Shown here piece by piece: positions 46,271 through 59,798 of a stretch of 64,000 bases of DNA (the stretch's first letter is position 1; each line of letters opens with the position of its first letter). Under the pieces are notes generated by a model, which saw nothing but the letters and a program-made list of their open reading frames with translations, had not been told where the DNA came from and ran no database searches. Origin of the DNA: Carya illinoinensis (taxonomy: Eukaryota > Streptophyta > Magnoliopsida > Fagales > Juglandaceae); the NCBI RefSeq assembly GCF_018687715.1, contig NC_056755.1:11157501-11221500 (forward strand), in the 5' to 3' direction. A program made the position numbers and the translations under genes.

Positions 46271-46802
46271 TCTCCTTTTGAGTTTCAGTGTTCTCCATAC
46301 CTTGCCCACTAAATGCTACCTCAGAGACCACAATCTTAGGTACTTTAGTTCTACTTTCGAAGGCAGTTGTATGAACAAGCAGCTCCCTTTCCACCTTAGC
46401 AGAAGCAGTAGCACCAAGTAAGTCGTGTTCCTCAACTTTTTCTTGCTCAAAGGCTTCCACACTCTCGTTAATGTCAACTTGAACCACAGCATTATCTGGT
46501 TTATTGTTCTTGTTACCACAAGGAGTTGCAACATAGTTAGCTGTTTCTGCAGCAACTGGTATTGTCTCTGCATCTTTTGCAACAACAGCACATTGCGATT
46601 TACAATTAAGATCATGATCCAGAACCTTTTTAGCATTTTCCATATCAATGCGAATAGCACCATCCAGTCGTCTGATCAAATCATCCTTCAAACCCTTGGT
46701 TGTTAATTTCCTTCTCTTAAGCTCCTCTTTCAGCTCCGTAACCTTCCACTGATCAATTGGTAGATTGCCAAGAATTGGATAGATTGATGACATATTTTCC
46801 AA

Positions 46803-48620
46803 CTAAAAGTCACCTTCACAACCCCGACTAAAATATTAGAATTGATACCCAAATATGCAACTAAAAGTGAACACCAAAAGCAAATTAAACTTCAGAGAAA
46901 CATACAAAAAGAGGTAGAATCCAACCAGTACTAAACATGGAATGGTGAACTGAAGGCAAAAGTGATAAAAAAAAAAATGAAGCTTTATCTCATTTGAAAA
47001 AGAAAATCATAACCAGGGAATCAATATGGGCCGAAGATGATGCACGATTTTGAAAGCAACCAAACAAACATGTAAAGGTAAAAGAAATAATACAGCAGAA
47101 ATATCTTGTCATCGATTCCAGATAAATGCACAGATCTCATTATGGTTCCTAGATCTCAGTGTTTATGTCCTAAAATATATTTACCATAGTTTGTCACAGA
47201 AGCTGTCGGGCATACTATTGTACAAGATGACTTTGCAATCCCATAAGAAATTAATTTTGTCCATAGGAAGATCTTAATAGATATCGTTCTGCAAAAATAA
47301 ATAATATATGCACAAGTTCATAATAGCCTAAGAGCAATGCATCATGTATGTCTCACATGGATGGGTGAGAAACCAAGTTAAACAAACAGGCAACCAAAAA
47401 TATAAACCATTATACTGATAAGATGCCATGCAGTATTATAAAACAAATGACAATAAAACAAATAAGCCGAACCAAACTTAAGAGGCCAAGCCTAAACTTT
47501 CAACAGTATACACAAACATCATGCCCCCTTTTCTCCAAAAAAAATAGGACCCGCCGAAAAGGTCACAAGAAAAAAGAAAGAAAGTAGCAGGTGTAAAGTT
47601 CTAATTCTTCATGAACCATGTGATATTATTATCCCATGTTAAAAAAAGAGATTATAAAAAGAAGTATAAAACAATTACGATGCATGCTTTCCAAAAAACA
47701 TATCCCACGCAAAGAACCAAGACTCCTTTTTTTTTTTTTTTTTTTTTTTTCTGATCAGCAAGAACAAGATTTTATGAATAGAAACCAATAAGAAAATACC
47801 CAAGTGTCGTAAAAAATTAAACCATTAGTTTGAGAAAACAGAGCCCCCCAAAAAATATCCAACGATGCAGCAATATGCAACAAAATCAACGAACACAGTA
47901 ATTTAAAACTTAACTGAAAAATAAAAGCCATTGATGAAAAGGGCGAAATCACTCACAGGAATAGTTGGCTCACGGAGCGGAAACACACGAAAGCGTGACC
48001 TTCGGTTAGGAAAAGGAGATTATATGCTAAAATCGCATTGTCAACACAAATCCCACACATTTGAGAAAGTAGAAGCAGTAAGCCATTACCCTTAAACCCA
48101 CAGAGCAGCGAAAAGGGAGAAGCTGAATCTCGTTAAAACTTAACTCTGCCACGGGCCCACAACCGTTTCGTTTCAATTTCCTGAAAACCAATAAGTCTAG
48201 GACAACTGGCTTGCGTTCCCGCCGCGGCACCATGCCACATCAGCAGATAATATTTAAAAAAAAAACAAAATAAAACAAAAACAAAAACAAAATACCCGAA
48301 AGGGAGGGAAATCGAATGAAAATCTTGCTTGAGGAAACTTGCTGTAGAGCGAAACCAGAGAGAGAGATCTGAGCATTCCATCTTTCGTCGCCGTCGTGCA
48401 TCTTTGGCCGCCGTCGTTCATTCCACTTATGGTCGCCATCCCGTTGTTTTGGTCGCCGTCGTCACATAGTCCAGATCTCTGAGTCGCCGCGTAGTGAGTG
48501 AGAGAGTGGTCTGCGGTTGCCGTGAGAGGTCCACAATGATTCGGTCCTTCAACCCAGTCCTCCGAACATTCTTGGTGAATTTCTACAGACATTCTTCATA
48601 TTTCTTCAATAAGTTTTAAA
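46803..48620 (-). promoter_or_regulatory. Probable 5' UTR intron, leader exon and promoter of the ACINUS-like gene
   Basis: The coding exon is preceded by a 3' splice site (CTTTTAG at 46803). A matching donor (CCT/GTGAGT) is at 47956, giving a 1154-bp intron in the leader. The leader exon would run upstream from 47957. A T-rich run at 47729-47750 lies in the intron. Frames in 48027-48592 are short and have no domain. The 5' boundary of the transcript cannot be read from sequence. Confidence 0.5.
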
Positions 48621-50517
48621 ATTTTTCTTAATGAATGGCTCTGATATTGAACATATTGTTGGGTACTTTAACACAAGCACTGCAGAGTTTGTGGGTGGAT
48701 TTGGGTTAGGCCATCATCTCAGTGAAATTTATTAGGTAATAACAAGTTTGATCTTCTATGAGGCAATGAGCTGCATAGCATGCTATATTGAGTTGTGTTA
48801 TGCCCATGTTTCCTTGATGAATTTTAGAACTTTGAGAGCGTCTCCTTCTCATGGAAGTAAATGCTATATTGAATTTTGTTATGCCCATGGAGTCCTTTTG
48901 AGAAAGGAGTTGCAACCATATGACTACAGATTTGATTTCTCTTATAAATAATAAATCAACGGTTTAATGGAAAGGGAATAAATATGATAAATTGAAATAT
49001 GCATTACACCTGAAAATGAGGTTGTAACATTATAAAAATGCAAAACCAAATTGCATGATGCCATCTAGCTGTTTAAAAGTTTTAAACATGTTTTACATTC
49101 ATTGGAATATAAAATAGCAATGTAGACATAATTCAAATTACAATCCCTGCAGTATGACACCTAAAAAATATAGAAAATGGAAGTTTCCCACATACTTGTG
49201 GCTCTCAAATTGATTAAAAAGAAAAATGATAGACAGAAACATAAACACTCATCCACATGCACTAGAGTATGCAGATTGACCCTCAAACAACAAGCTTTTT
49301 CATGTTACATGAAAATTTACCACTCAGCTAATACTAGGAGAGTTAAAAGTTTTCAAATGTTATATTAAAAGAATCACAGAGATTTAAAACAATGAAACAA
49401 GTGACATTATTATTGTTTCTTTATAATTGTCTTTACATCTCTATGACCTCAACTTCTCACAGTTGCAGATCAAGATTTTCACGATATCTTCAGAATTGCA
49501 TCACCTGTTGAACTAGGCCTACGCTTAATCCATTACCTATAATTAAAACCAGGCACATCACATATTTACACAGATTAAAAATGGCTTTTGATTTAGCATT
49601 TTTTTGGCATTTCTCTCATGAATAAAAACCAGCTGTTTTTCATTTTCAATATCCCCAAGGCTTGCAAACTTTGAGAGATGCCAATGATCCCCACTTCTTT
49701 TTCTTTCTTTCTTTGGCTAGATGCAAAAGGAAACCTCGTTTAATAGCAAATGGCCACACAATTGCAACCATAAAAGTTCCAAAGTTACTGCAAGAATCAG
49801 AACAGAGAATCCACTGATTTGGTTGAGCATTTTGGGTATATTGGAATTAGAATCATTGCTTGTTATGGCTATGCAGAGAGTCAAATATCTGAGAATTTGT
49901 ATGCACTGAACTTAATATTGTAATATATATGTGATTTTCTGATTCCAATTATTGAGACCTTTTCCATATTTGTGGCATATTTTAGTGGGACATGCCCATT
50001 AGCAAAAGTCCCCTCAATAAGATATTTATAGCTTGCATGATTAACTCCATTACTAAGCCCTTATTAAAAATAATTTTGCCAACAATGATTCTCTCTTTAA
50101 TGGAGATATTTAGGAGATATATTGACAATGCATTTGTCTCCCTCTCAGCATGGGAAACGGGAAAGAACAGCCATCTACGCTAACATCATCTAGCTCAAAC
50201 ACCTCATCCGCGGTATGTTATATCATTTAATATATCCGTAACATTGGAATTTGTTGAGTTGATATTTATTTTCAAAATACATCAATAACTTTATCTAATA
50301 ACATGTTAGGACATACCATCAACTAGTCCAAACATCTCAAATTACATGCTTGGTTACTATGGATCAGTGTCTGCATGGTCACCAGCTTTTCTACCATATC
50401 CAGTTGGCAGCCAATTTCCAATCGACATACAGGTAGTGATAACATGTTATTATTTATTTTTAATAAGTTGGTTTCTTTTCAAGAGTTTAATTGCATATTT
50501 GTTTTGTGCTTTTTGCA
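48621..50517. other. Intergenic, possibly upstream exons of the FAR1-like relic
   Basis: No gene is firmly visible. Around 50346-50411 a plus frame (PYPVGSQFPIDIQ) ends at a plausible donor (ACAG/GTAGTG), followed 107 bp later by the acceptor TTTTTGCAG before the FAR1-like block. It may be an upstream exon. Confidence 0.35.
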
Positions 50518-52838
50518 GAATATTGGTTACCGGAACCTCCAACTCCTTTCATCAATGCAAGTTCCGCTACAAGCAGAATAGTTGGTTTAGAGGATAATAA
50601 ACCCGATGGTGGGGAAACTAAAGCGCCATGTACATCTCCTATAGTTGAAGAAAGTACAAAGGATAGACCAAATCCATGGAAAACCGAGGATGGCAGTGCT
50701 GGGACATCTCAGAATGTGCAAATGGATGATAATGATATGATTGAGGAGCCACAATCGGGGATGGAGTTTAATTCCCTTCAAGATTTAATGAGTTATTATA
50801 AACAATATGGTAAGAAATGAGGGTTTGGAGTGATGACAAAGAGGACTGAGAGGGGAGAAGATGAGACTGTTAGATATATAACCATTGCTTGTGCCTGCGG
50901 CAAGAAGGCCCGGAATAGGACTTTGAATGTTGCCAACCCACGTCCGACAGGAAAGACGGAATGTAAGGTAAAGATTAATGACTTAAAATCTGATGGAAAG
51001 TTTCGGTTGACTACAGTACATAATATCCATAACCACGACCTCAGTTCAAAAAAATCCCGCTTCTTTCGGTGTAATAGAGAAGTGAGTGATTCGGTAAAAA
51101 GGATCATAAATACAAATTATTTGCCTGGCATCCGAATGAATAAAAGTTTCGGATCGCTTGTTGTTGGCACAGGTGGATTCGAGAACCTCCCGTTTTTGAA
51201 AAATGATTGTCGTAATTACATCGGTAAGGCAAGACATCTACTACTTGGCATAGGTGGTGTTGCAACACTTCAAGAATATTTTTTACAGATGCAGTACAAA
51301 AATCCTGGATTTTTTCATTGATGGATTTAGATGATGATGGGAGATTAAAGAATGTCTTCTGGGCAAACCCCCGTAGTAGAGCAGCCTACTAATATTTCGG
51401 TAATGTGGTCACATTCGACACCACGTACCTAACGAATAGATATGGGATACCCTTTGCGCCATTTGTGGGTGTAAACCACCATGGACAGTCAATTTTGTTA
51501 GGAGCAGACTTGATTTCTAATGAGGATACCGAGACATTTGTGTGGTTATTCCAGACCTGGTTGCAGTGTATGAATGGTATAACTCCGAAAGCTATTATCA
51601 CTGACTAAGATAGAGCGTTGAAAAATGCAATTACTATTGTTTTCCCAAAAACCCGGCATAGATTTTGCCTGCGGCATATATTGAAGAAAGTCCCCGAGAA
51701 GTTTGGCTCATGTGGTTCCTACAAAATTGGGATGAAACATGCATTGATGAAATGTGTGTATGACACCCAAAGTGTTGAAGAGTTTGAGAAATGTTGGGAT
51801 CAGTTAATTACCACTTACAACTTGCATGAGAATGCGTGGTTGCATAGTTTATACGTTGAGTGTGAGCATTGGGTACCGACATTCTTGAAAGAGTCTTTTT
51901 GGGCTGGAATGAGTATAACGCAACGGAGCGAGAGCATGAATGCATTTTTTGACAATTATGTTCATGCTAAGACAAACTTGAAAGAGTTTGTCAACCAGTT
52001 TGATAACGCATTGAAAAAAAAATTGAGAATGAAAATGTCGCAGACTTTCACTCATTTAATACTACAATTCCCTGCATATCTAGATTTTCGATTGAGAAGA
52101 GGTTTCAAGAGTTGTATACGAATGCTAAATTCAAGGAAGTTCGGCAGCAAGTTATCGGCATCATCGATATGAATCCGAGGTTACTTAAGAGTGATGGTGC
52201 CCAAAAGACCTATCTGGTAGAGGATGAAGTTTGTTTGGAAGAGTTCACTAAGCTGGTTACAATTATGTGGATTTTAGTGAGGATGATGTAGTTGCAAAGT
52301 GTTCTTGTGGATTATTTGAAATGAGAGGGATATTGTGTCGGTACATTTTGGCCGTATTCAAATGTAATAGGATTAAATTTTTGCCAGATAGGTATATTTT
52401 AGATCGATGGAGAAAGAACATCAAAAGAAGATACACGTTAATCCATAGCAGCTATGATGAAGGGATCAACAAGCAGATTCTAATCAATATTTAAGTCTGT
52501 TGAATATCTGTTATCAGATGATCACTCATGCAGCGGGTTCAAAAGAGCATACTGAGGATGCAATTACTAAGTTATATGCAATGATTGACTTGTATCGTGC
52601 CAACCAAGAACCCCCATCAATATCACGTACGGGCTCCAATGTTGGTTGTACGCCAAAGGACACAACTACGATCGGTAGTTCTGGGCAAGCACTCAATCCA
52701 CATATTGTGCGAGAGAAAGACAAACTCTCATATCTGAGAAGAGCATCTAGGATAGATACAGACATGTGGAAAGGTAAAGCGAAGACGAAGAAAGTACTAG
52801 TAAAAAGGAAACGTAAAGAGGTGCAAAATTGTCTATAG
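50518..52838 (+). pseudogene. FAR1-related (MULE transposase-derived) gene, decayed
   Basis: Pieces read in order as an FHY3/FAR1-type protein. The N-terminal DNA-binding part has GFGVMTKRTERGEDETVRYI, TGKTECKVKIND and HNHDLSSKKSRFFRCN. The MULE transposase core has VVTFDTTYLTNRYGIPFAPF, TFVWLFQTWLQCM and HRFCLRHILKKVPEKFG. The SWIM finger is AKCSCGLFEMRGILCRYILA near 52290-52350. Breaks include TGA at 50818-50820, a frameshift near 51317, TAA at 51390-51392, TAA at 51606-51608 and frameshifts near 52110 and 52260. The SWIM His is Tyr. The domesticated FRS proteins are nuclear regulators. This copy could be either a dead FRS gene or a dead MULE transposase; no terminal inverted repeats were found. 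Confidence 0.85.
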
Positions 52839-53835
52839 CATTTTTATTTATATTTTATAAATGCAAAATATGAATAATCTGCTAGTTATTATTTGTTACT
52901 TGGTTATTAGCGAAATGGAGGAGATACACCAATCGTGGATACATGCAGGAATTTATTTAGCCTTTTAAAGATAGATATGCCAAATGTTGGTGGTGTGCAG
53001 GTATATATATTAATAGTTATATATTTATATTTGTATTACAATATTCTAGAGTTCTCTGACAAGTATTTATCACTAGGTTGTTCCAAACATTAGTGAAACT
53101 CTGATTCGAAAAACAGTAATTGCGAGTCAAGAAAGTGTAAGTTCACTCAAAATTTAGCATATTTGAATAATAGTAATATCGATATCAATTTAATGTTTGA
53201 ATGCTATTTGTTACAGATGTGATTTGGGTTGGATGGTTCACAATCAATGCAACCTGACTTGCACAACCGGCACAATGATATGTCGGTTGTCTTGTATAGT
53301 AAATTTGTAGTAATTCATAGTACTCTAAAACAGACAGCAATTGCACCTAATTCTCCTTGAAATATAGGCCTCAATCATGACATGCGAATATGCATTCTAT
53401 GTGGTGTTTCAGTTGCTCATTTATTTTGTCTTTTTATGGCATATTAATTTTAACAGTTGGAGGGAACTCAGGTGCCTTGGAGTTGTAGGCTGATGCTTTA
53501 GTATCTTAGATAAGAGATTTGAGTGAGATTGCTGCAAATATTCAATTGCTGGAGGAGTCACAAATTTTAGAACCTACATCAACAATATGCAAACCGAGAT
53601 TCTAATAGACAAAATTTTAACTCAATCCCAGATTACTTCAAAACCTACATCAACATATAAATTTCACAAAACTCCATGATCTCTAGGAAGCAACAACATA
53701 GAAACTTTAGATGTACATATTATTAATAATTTACATATTGTTATATACCAAACAACATATAACAAGTTCCAAAATCACTTAGATACTACTAAGTAACATG
53801 ACACAACAACTACAAAAGCCCAATAAAGCTGGAGT
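52839..53835. other. Intergenic between FAR1-like relic and GRF-like fragment
   Basis: No further supported gene. Some exon-like stretches around 52900-53240 with GT/AG borders may be downstream exons of the FAR1-like gene, but no protein could be assembled. Confidence 0.3.
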
Positions 53836-54020
53836 AGTGCATGTGAACACCTTATTTCAATCTCCCTCTTCTCTACATCGTCAAGTTTTTTCTCAAGATT
53901 TCTCCTTTTTCTCGAGCTCTCTCATTCCTTAAAAGTTTATTATATCTTTTTTGAAGTTGGAGCTCATAGTCGTGATTATTATCTACCCACTTGAAAAACT
54001 TGCCGTATGATAATCCATTT
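53836..54020 (-). pseudogene. GRF zinc-finger protein C-terminal fragment
   Basis: The minus strand gives YGKFFKWVDNNHDYELQLQK followed by a Lys/Arg/Glu-rich helix (NKLLRNERAREKG). After a one-base shift it continues with DDVEKREIEIRCSHALLQLY. This is the end of the small plant proteins with a GRF-type zinc finger followed by a coiled coil. The Cys/His finger itself is not found upstream, so only a fragment is supported. It lies convergent to the FAR1-like relic. Confidence 0.45.
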
Positions 54021-56048
54021 TGTATATATATATATATATATAAAATGTTAGATGTAAATAATATTAATCATAATATTAATTTGATTAGACAAACTTGGCA
54101 TGCCCTATATTAGACTATGATTAGTGGGTGTGATGATTTATTTTTGCTTTGGAAAATGATAAAATAACTACTCATTTACAATTCTTCTACAACCTTCTAA
54201 AAAAATAATATTATTTTATATATTTATTTTGATTTTGATTTTGATTTTATGTGTTTGAAATTTAAAAAAATATTATTTTATTAATAAGTTGTAAATAAAT
54301 TGTAAGTGAATTGTAATTCTATCATCACCCTTTTGCTTTTGATTTTTTTGACACCTGAGTAAATAATCCATAAAAAACATGAAGTATAATTGATATATAA
54401 AATGTATGTTGCAAAGTAAAACCAAAACAAAGGCGAAAATAAGCTAACTAACTTGATCTATACATGCTAGTAAGGGTTAGGGTTACACCAGTTAGGATTA
54501 AGCCGTGGGTTGGGTACGGGTTAGGATTAGGATTTCGATGGCTACGATTTTGAGTGGGAAACTTGACCTTTTCGTGGGAATGGAGGGGAATAGTGCTTGA
54601 GGAAGACGAATAAAGATGGAAATAGGGGGAGAATCGTGCTTGAGGAAGATGAAGGTGATAAAAGGAGCTTTTGGCTTCGAAGGGATTGTGTTGTCGGTTT
54701 TGTGGGTCGATTTCACCGAGGAAGGTGGGGCTTTCCTGGGTCGATTTCGATGGTGAAAGATGGAATGAGTGAATTGTATTAGGTCTGAAAATGGGGGGAA
54801 GGAGAAAACGACAAGGAATGGGGGGGAAGGAATCAAAAGAGGAAACGAGAATGGGAAAGGGGGAAAATGGGGAAAGGGGGAAACGAAGGAAACGGCGTCG
54901 TTCGCTTTTTGCCACGTGGGATGAGATGCTGTGGCAGGGACACAAGCTGGTTGTCTATAGCAATTTTTATTTTAGCTGCTTATCATTCCCACGCCGTACA
55001 CTGCCATGTAAATTATCATTTTTATTCTTATATTTAAACGCATATATTTAAATAGAATGCACCTATTAATATGTGATTTAAGAGATAATAAATAGATTTT
55101 TTTATATATTTTATATATCTCTCTCCCCCCGAAAACAGCACTGAGATTAATTGAAAACTGGAAAACTAAAAAATAGTTTCGGAAATTTCTTTGGAGAGAT
55201 ATGATATTTAATATGAAGCGTGGAATCCTTTTTTTAAAAAATAAGTAAATTTAAGATTTATTTGAAAAAATTATTTTTTTTAATAGTAGATCATATTATT
55301 TTTAAAAAGAGTACACACATTTGCCCAATTTATAACTGTATATAATATTATTCTATACAAAATTTAATTCACAAATTAATATGACTTAATGTGATATGTT
55401 AGATCATAAAATTATTTTTATTATAAAATTAATCTAACGAATCTTATCATAAATAAATTTACTTATATGTAATCTCTTTATAGCTGTTGTAATTTGAATG
55501 AGACGATAAAGTCACGTGGCAAGAACACTGAAACGGGACTAGACGGCTGAACTTGCTTGTTTTTGAAGATTCATTTTTATTATTTTGCTGGGATCTAGAA
55601 AATACAAAACCATCCGGTGTTTTGGCGTCATTATTTAGCAGGAAAACTATAGGTAAGAGCAACATACCATTGCATCCTGACAAGGCTGTTGCCTTGCATA
55701 CCTTTAATTGGATGAAGCAAGCGTTTGAAGTAGTAACTGATAATCTAATAATTATGCAGGAAAACAAGCCCTCCACTGAAAGTCTGAAATGCACTAAACA
55801 AATGTAACTTAAAAGCAGTTTTTGCTCTTTCTTTTGGTTAGCATAATAACTATGATTAAAAGCCAGAGCATAAGTCAAACCTCATGTATTAGTGCATGGT
55901 TTCCGGCAGGCATCTCTTCAGGGAAATTTTTTTTATTTTTTATTTTTTGTGATCGGGCATTTGTACAGAGCTGCTCATTGCAGCCACTAGTTTTGCATCC
56001 TTTCATTTCTGCCTCACCGTGCAACTGTTAAATATAGTAATATTCTAC
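54021..56048. other. Intergenic; Pro/Ser-rich frame at 54945-54448
   Basis: A 165-codon minus frame (54945-54448) is Pro/Ser/His-rich with no domain. Its neighbourhood (GCCACGTGG and GGGGGAAGG runs) looks like leader or promoter DNA, perhaps of the GRF-like fragment. The rest is AT-rich spacer and the 3' flank of TSR3. Confidence 0.35.
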
Positions 56049-59000
56049 CTACTCATTTTCTTCATCACTTTCTTCCTCGCTTTCCCGCAAGTTCAGATGG
56101 TTCATATTCTTTTCAAGTGGTGGAAGCCCGTCGTCGGAATCAGAAGAGTTGTCTGTTCCTGTAGCAGCAGACAGCAAATACACAATTTTAATGTTAGTGT
56201 AGGTTATTTTATTCCGCACTGCTTCAAGTTATAAGCTTGCATTATTAATTTCCCTAGTTTCATGGATATGGGATCAATATCAGGCTTATGGAAAGGATTA
56301 TAACCCCAAAAACCTCCTTCTGGTCTTTCAGGACCATCACATGACAGTTCTCGAGGAGATACCATTACAGGCAGAAGAATATACAAGGAGTACATTGGAA
56401 ATTGACATGATTGTAACGACATACAAGATGGACAGTTGACATGATTATGGAATTGAGAGTACCAGAGAAAAGTTGGAGGAAAAAAAGGTGAATGTGATGA
56501 TTACAATGAAGCTTGTATGTGTTTTCCATTGATTCATTTGCCTTATGACCTAAAAAGAGTGGATCATTCGAACAACTTACAAGATGAATTGTCACATGGA
56601 GAATATGTTTTTCACTGATCGTATGATTTTGTAAAGAGTAGAGTTCAAAACACAGACAAATGTAGGAACAATAAAGAAGGAATAAAAGCTGATGCAGATA
56701 TATCTTGATCTCTGGAGGAGCAAGTCTGAAATATGTGTCATCTAAACATATGAACAGAGTTTAAAAGACATCCATGAAACAATGGTGTTTCACCATATGT
56801 TCACGGACAAATCCTACTTGTGGTGGATGGCAGAAAACCAAAATAACAACACCACCACCAAAAAAGGATGATAATATAAGAAATGTTTCAATGACAATGT
56901 GTATGTCTGTCTATACCAAATAAGAGATGGAAGAAGGCATGTAGGGCAGCACCGTTTCCAGCTTACAGGTGTCACAGAAAATGAGGGGAATGCTAAATAA
57001 AACAGAGATGGGGTAGTGAAACATCTAGTTCAACGAACTGACATTGATAAATTGAAAGACAAAATGGTTAGCTAGCATCCCCAAGAAGGGGAAAGGAGTC
57101 TACTGGGTTGCGTTGAATCAAGAAAAAAAAAGGGTTGCAAATGTGATTTGCAGGTGCAACGATAGCCGATTGCACAACCCATTTGATGGGAAACATGTTC
57201 CACATAACTTCTAGTTCACTTAATAAGGACCTTAATCTGGCATTCAGACATGGGGATAGCAATTTTTTGATAGCCACTAACATATACCTTCTACTTCTGG
57301 GGGAACCTTCGGAGCCTGGCGTTGTTGGGAAAGCCAAGCATTTTGAGTTGAAATGATATCAGCACTATTTTCACAGTCAGAGTATGCCTTTAGAAGTTCC
57401 CTGCGTCAATTAGAAATGCCAAAATTTGAAAGAGAGCAAGATTGATGGAAATCAAAGCACAATTATTTTAGGAAGTATAAAAGTGAAACCTCAACTCTCC
57501 AAGGTGTATCCATTCTCCAATCAACAAAGTATCATTATATTTTACAAAGATTAGCTAAGAAAAACACACCTGTTGAGGGATAGGAAAGCATGACCCCACT
57601 TGAACTTGCCAAGCAACAGATTTGCAGTTTCCTCTTCCCCACTGTAAACCATATTATAGACATGAAAACAGTAAGTTTCTCCATTGGAGAACACATCCAA
57701 TCTTGGTGCAGCAGAATATCTAATATCTATGTTCACAAATAGAAGGCGATACCAAGAATAATGGAATAGTGACCCGTCAATATTAGAGATGCAGCCGAAA
57801 TAGATTATGTAGAGCATAGCCCCTATTAGTGTAGGGAAAGAAACGCTAAAAGTAAAAATAGGACACCAATAAGGCTAAAAACTGAATTGATATCTTGGGA
57901 AAATATTAGACAAACAGAGCATTTCCTTCAGATCTCAGAATTCTGCCACTGTTTCTTCTAATGCAAGATTTTGTAGCTAATTCTATCAAAGGAGTGTGCT
58001 AGTGTGGGTTCAGTCATTCAGATTCCCCTCAACACCTGTAGGCTTAAAATAAAATGTGGTTGTTTCGTTGGGCTTCTTCAGTCTCACTAAGCTAATTCTG
58101 CCATAGGAGTCACATTATACCATCTCTGACCTTTTGGCTACAAGGATACAAGCAACAGCAATTTCAGGCCTTTTGATGATGCCCATGTGTCTTCATATTG
58201 CCTCTAATAAAACTGAAATAAGCCAGTAACCTTCTATCTCAATCAGACTGATAGTAACTCATTCTAAAGCTATGTACGTAATTATCTGATAAGAGCCTTA
58301 GGAAAAATCTACCAATCAAAAAAAAAAAAAAAAATAGAGCCTTAGGAAAAATCTGCATCTATAATGCAATGTGCATATCATGAATAGGATTCAGGTAATA
58401 CAAGCTAATCCACCTGCTAACTTTGAAATATAACTAAATGTGTCCTCTATCTGCAATTAAGAGCTGCTTACTTAAAGAAAACATGAGAGCATAAACCAAG
58501 TTAGGAAAAGAGACAACACCAACTAACTCCAACATCGGTTTAGCTACCTAAGAAAACTGTATTACTTAGGAAGAAATTTGGGTACCATATGAGTAAAGCT
58601 GCAGATAATGCCTCTACACAAGATAGTTCACATGGTCTACCATAATTCACTGGATTTGCTGCTACCAGCCATGGCACTGCAATTTCAAGTGATTTGCTAA
58701 AGTCAAAGACAGGCAAAGAGACAATCAAACACAGCAATTCTATGAACAAATAGGGGTAAGTTTTATTAACTTAAAGATCCGGTAACGTTGACATAAGAGA
58801 AATTTGTTTTTTGATAAAGACATAAAAGACATTTCATGGGCACACTAAATTCTTCAACACTTGTTCTAAAAAATTATAAAAAAAGAAAAGAAAAAGAACA
58901 AGAGTATTCAATGAGATACAAAACATGCTTTTTTTCGAAGTGTCCCCAAGCATAGTATGTGGAAACCCACAAAAGACATTTTCAGGATATATAAATATAC

Positions 59001-59766
59001 ATTAAAGAAACACATATTTATAAGCATATATATGTGTGTGACTTTAAATTAAATAAGAAACTCCCTCGAGTAATTATGTAAAGAATCGAAATCCATACAG
59101 AGACGAGGAGCAGCACAACGCAGCTTCACAAAAGGTACGTCACCCAAGCGGGCCCATGAGCAATCCACAACAGCTAATCCTTTCCTCTTCATTAAGCTAT
59201 GATCTTCTTTTGAGACACATTGTGTACCAACCGGACTGCCAGGGTGAATATAAACATATAATAAAAATGAATACAGGAACTTCTAAGTGTTTTATACACA
59301 CATAACAAGTATTACTTTTTTAGTATAAGATTTTGACCATAGAACTATCCTACCCAACCAAACTCATTACTACCTGAAACATAAGGAATGCAGTGACATC
59401 CAATTTCATTCCAGAGGTATCATCTATGTATCGAATAGAATAATAGATTCTAGTACAGATTTGCATTCATAAGATTAAAGTCTCTCTGTCACTCTTGGCA
59501 GTTAGGACAGAACCAAGTATTCTGCAGCTCAATCAGCTTGCTGACCTCCCCCAACCCAAAATCCAATCTCAAAAGAAGCTTTTAATAATTGAGAGATTAC
59601 ATTACTTTTTAGGTAAATTGTTCTACGAGGAAAGTACATTAATTGGGATCCTGTCAAGAAACAAGAGGTATAATGTGGGAAGAAATGAATAGATGATAGC
59701 CCCATCAACGAAAATACATGTTATGCCAATCCAACTGGTGGAATAGAAGCTTCAAGTTTTTTTCTC

Positions 59767-59798
<32 letters not shown>

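Larger units (their letters stand above)
38618..46802 (-). pseudogene. ACINUS: ACINUS-like SAP/RRM gene, interrupted in a coding exon
   Basis: Coding exons on the minus strand: 46793-45434 (SAP domain NLPIDQWKVTELKEELKRRK, then a 9-residue repeat region and an acidic stretch), exon 2 43977-43930 plus 39824-39654 (KRQRRWNSDGLKVP, then TPKDTF repeats), 39546-39413 (RRM, SLRIDRFLRPFTLKAVQDLL), and 39079-38618. The last has the RRM end, a proline run and the RSB motif DDLFRKTKAMPRIYYLPLSE. Phases join exactly. ACINUS with SAP18 and SR45/RNPS1 forms the ASAP complex at the exon junction complex. The ATG is at 46793; the extension to 46802 reads TTG at a 3' splice site. Exon 2 is split by a 4.1-kb LTR element, and in-frame TAG codons occur at 46167-46169 and 39802-39804, so this copy should not give the full protein. 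A paralogue may exist elsewhere. Confidence 0.85.

Noticed and set aside
45715..46312. 188- and 92-codon plus frames of repeats rich in Ser/Phe or Ala/Leu
   Set aside because: They are shadows of the 27-bp coding minisatellite of ACINUS exon 1 on the minus strand.
54448..54945. 165-codon Pro/Ser/His-rich minus frame
   Set aside because: It has no domain or splice support; its composition fits leader or promoter DNA. It is listed only as part of the spacer.
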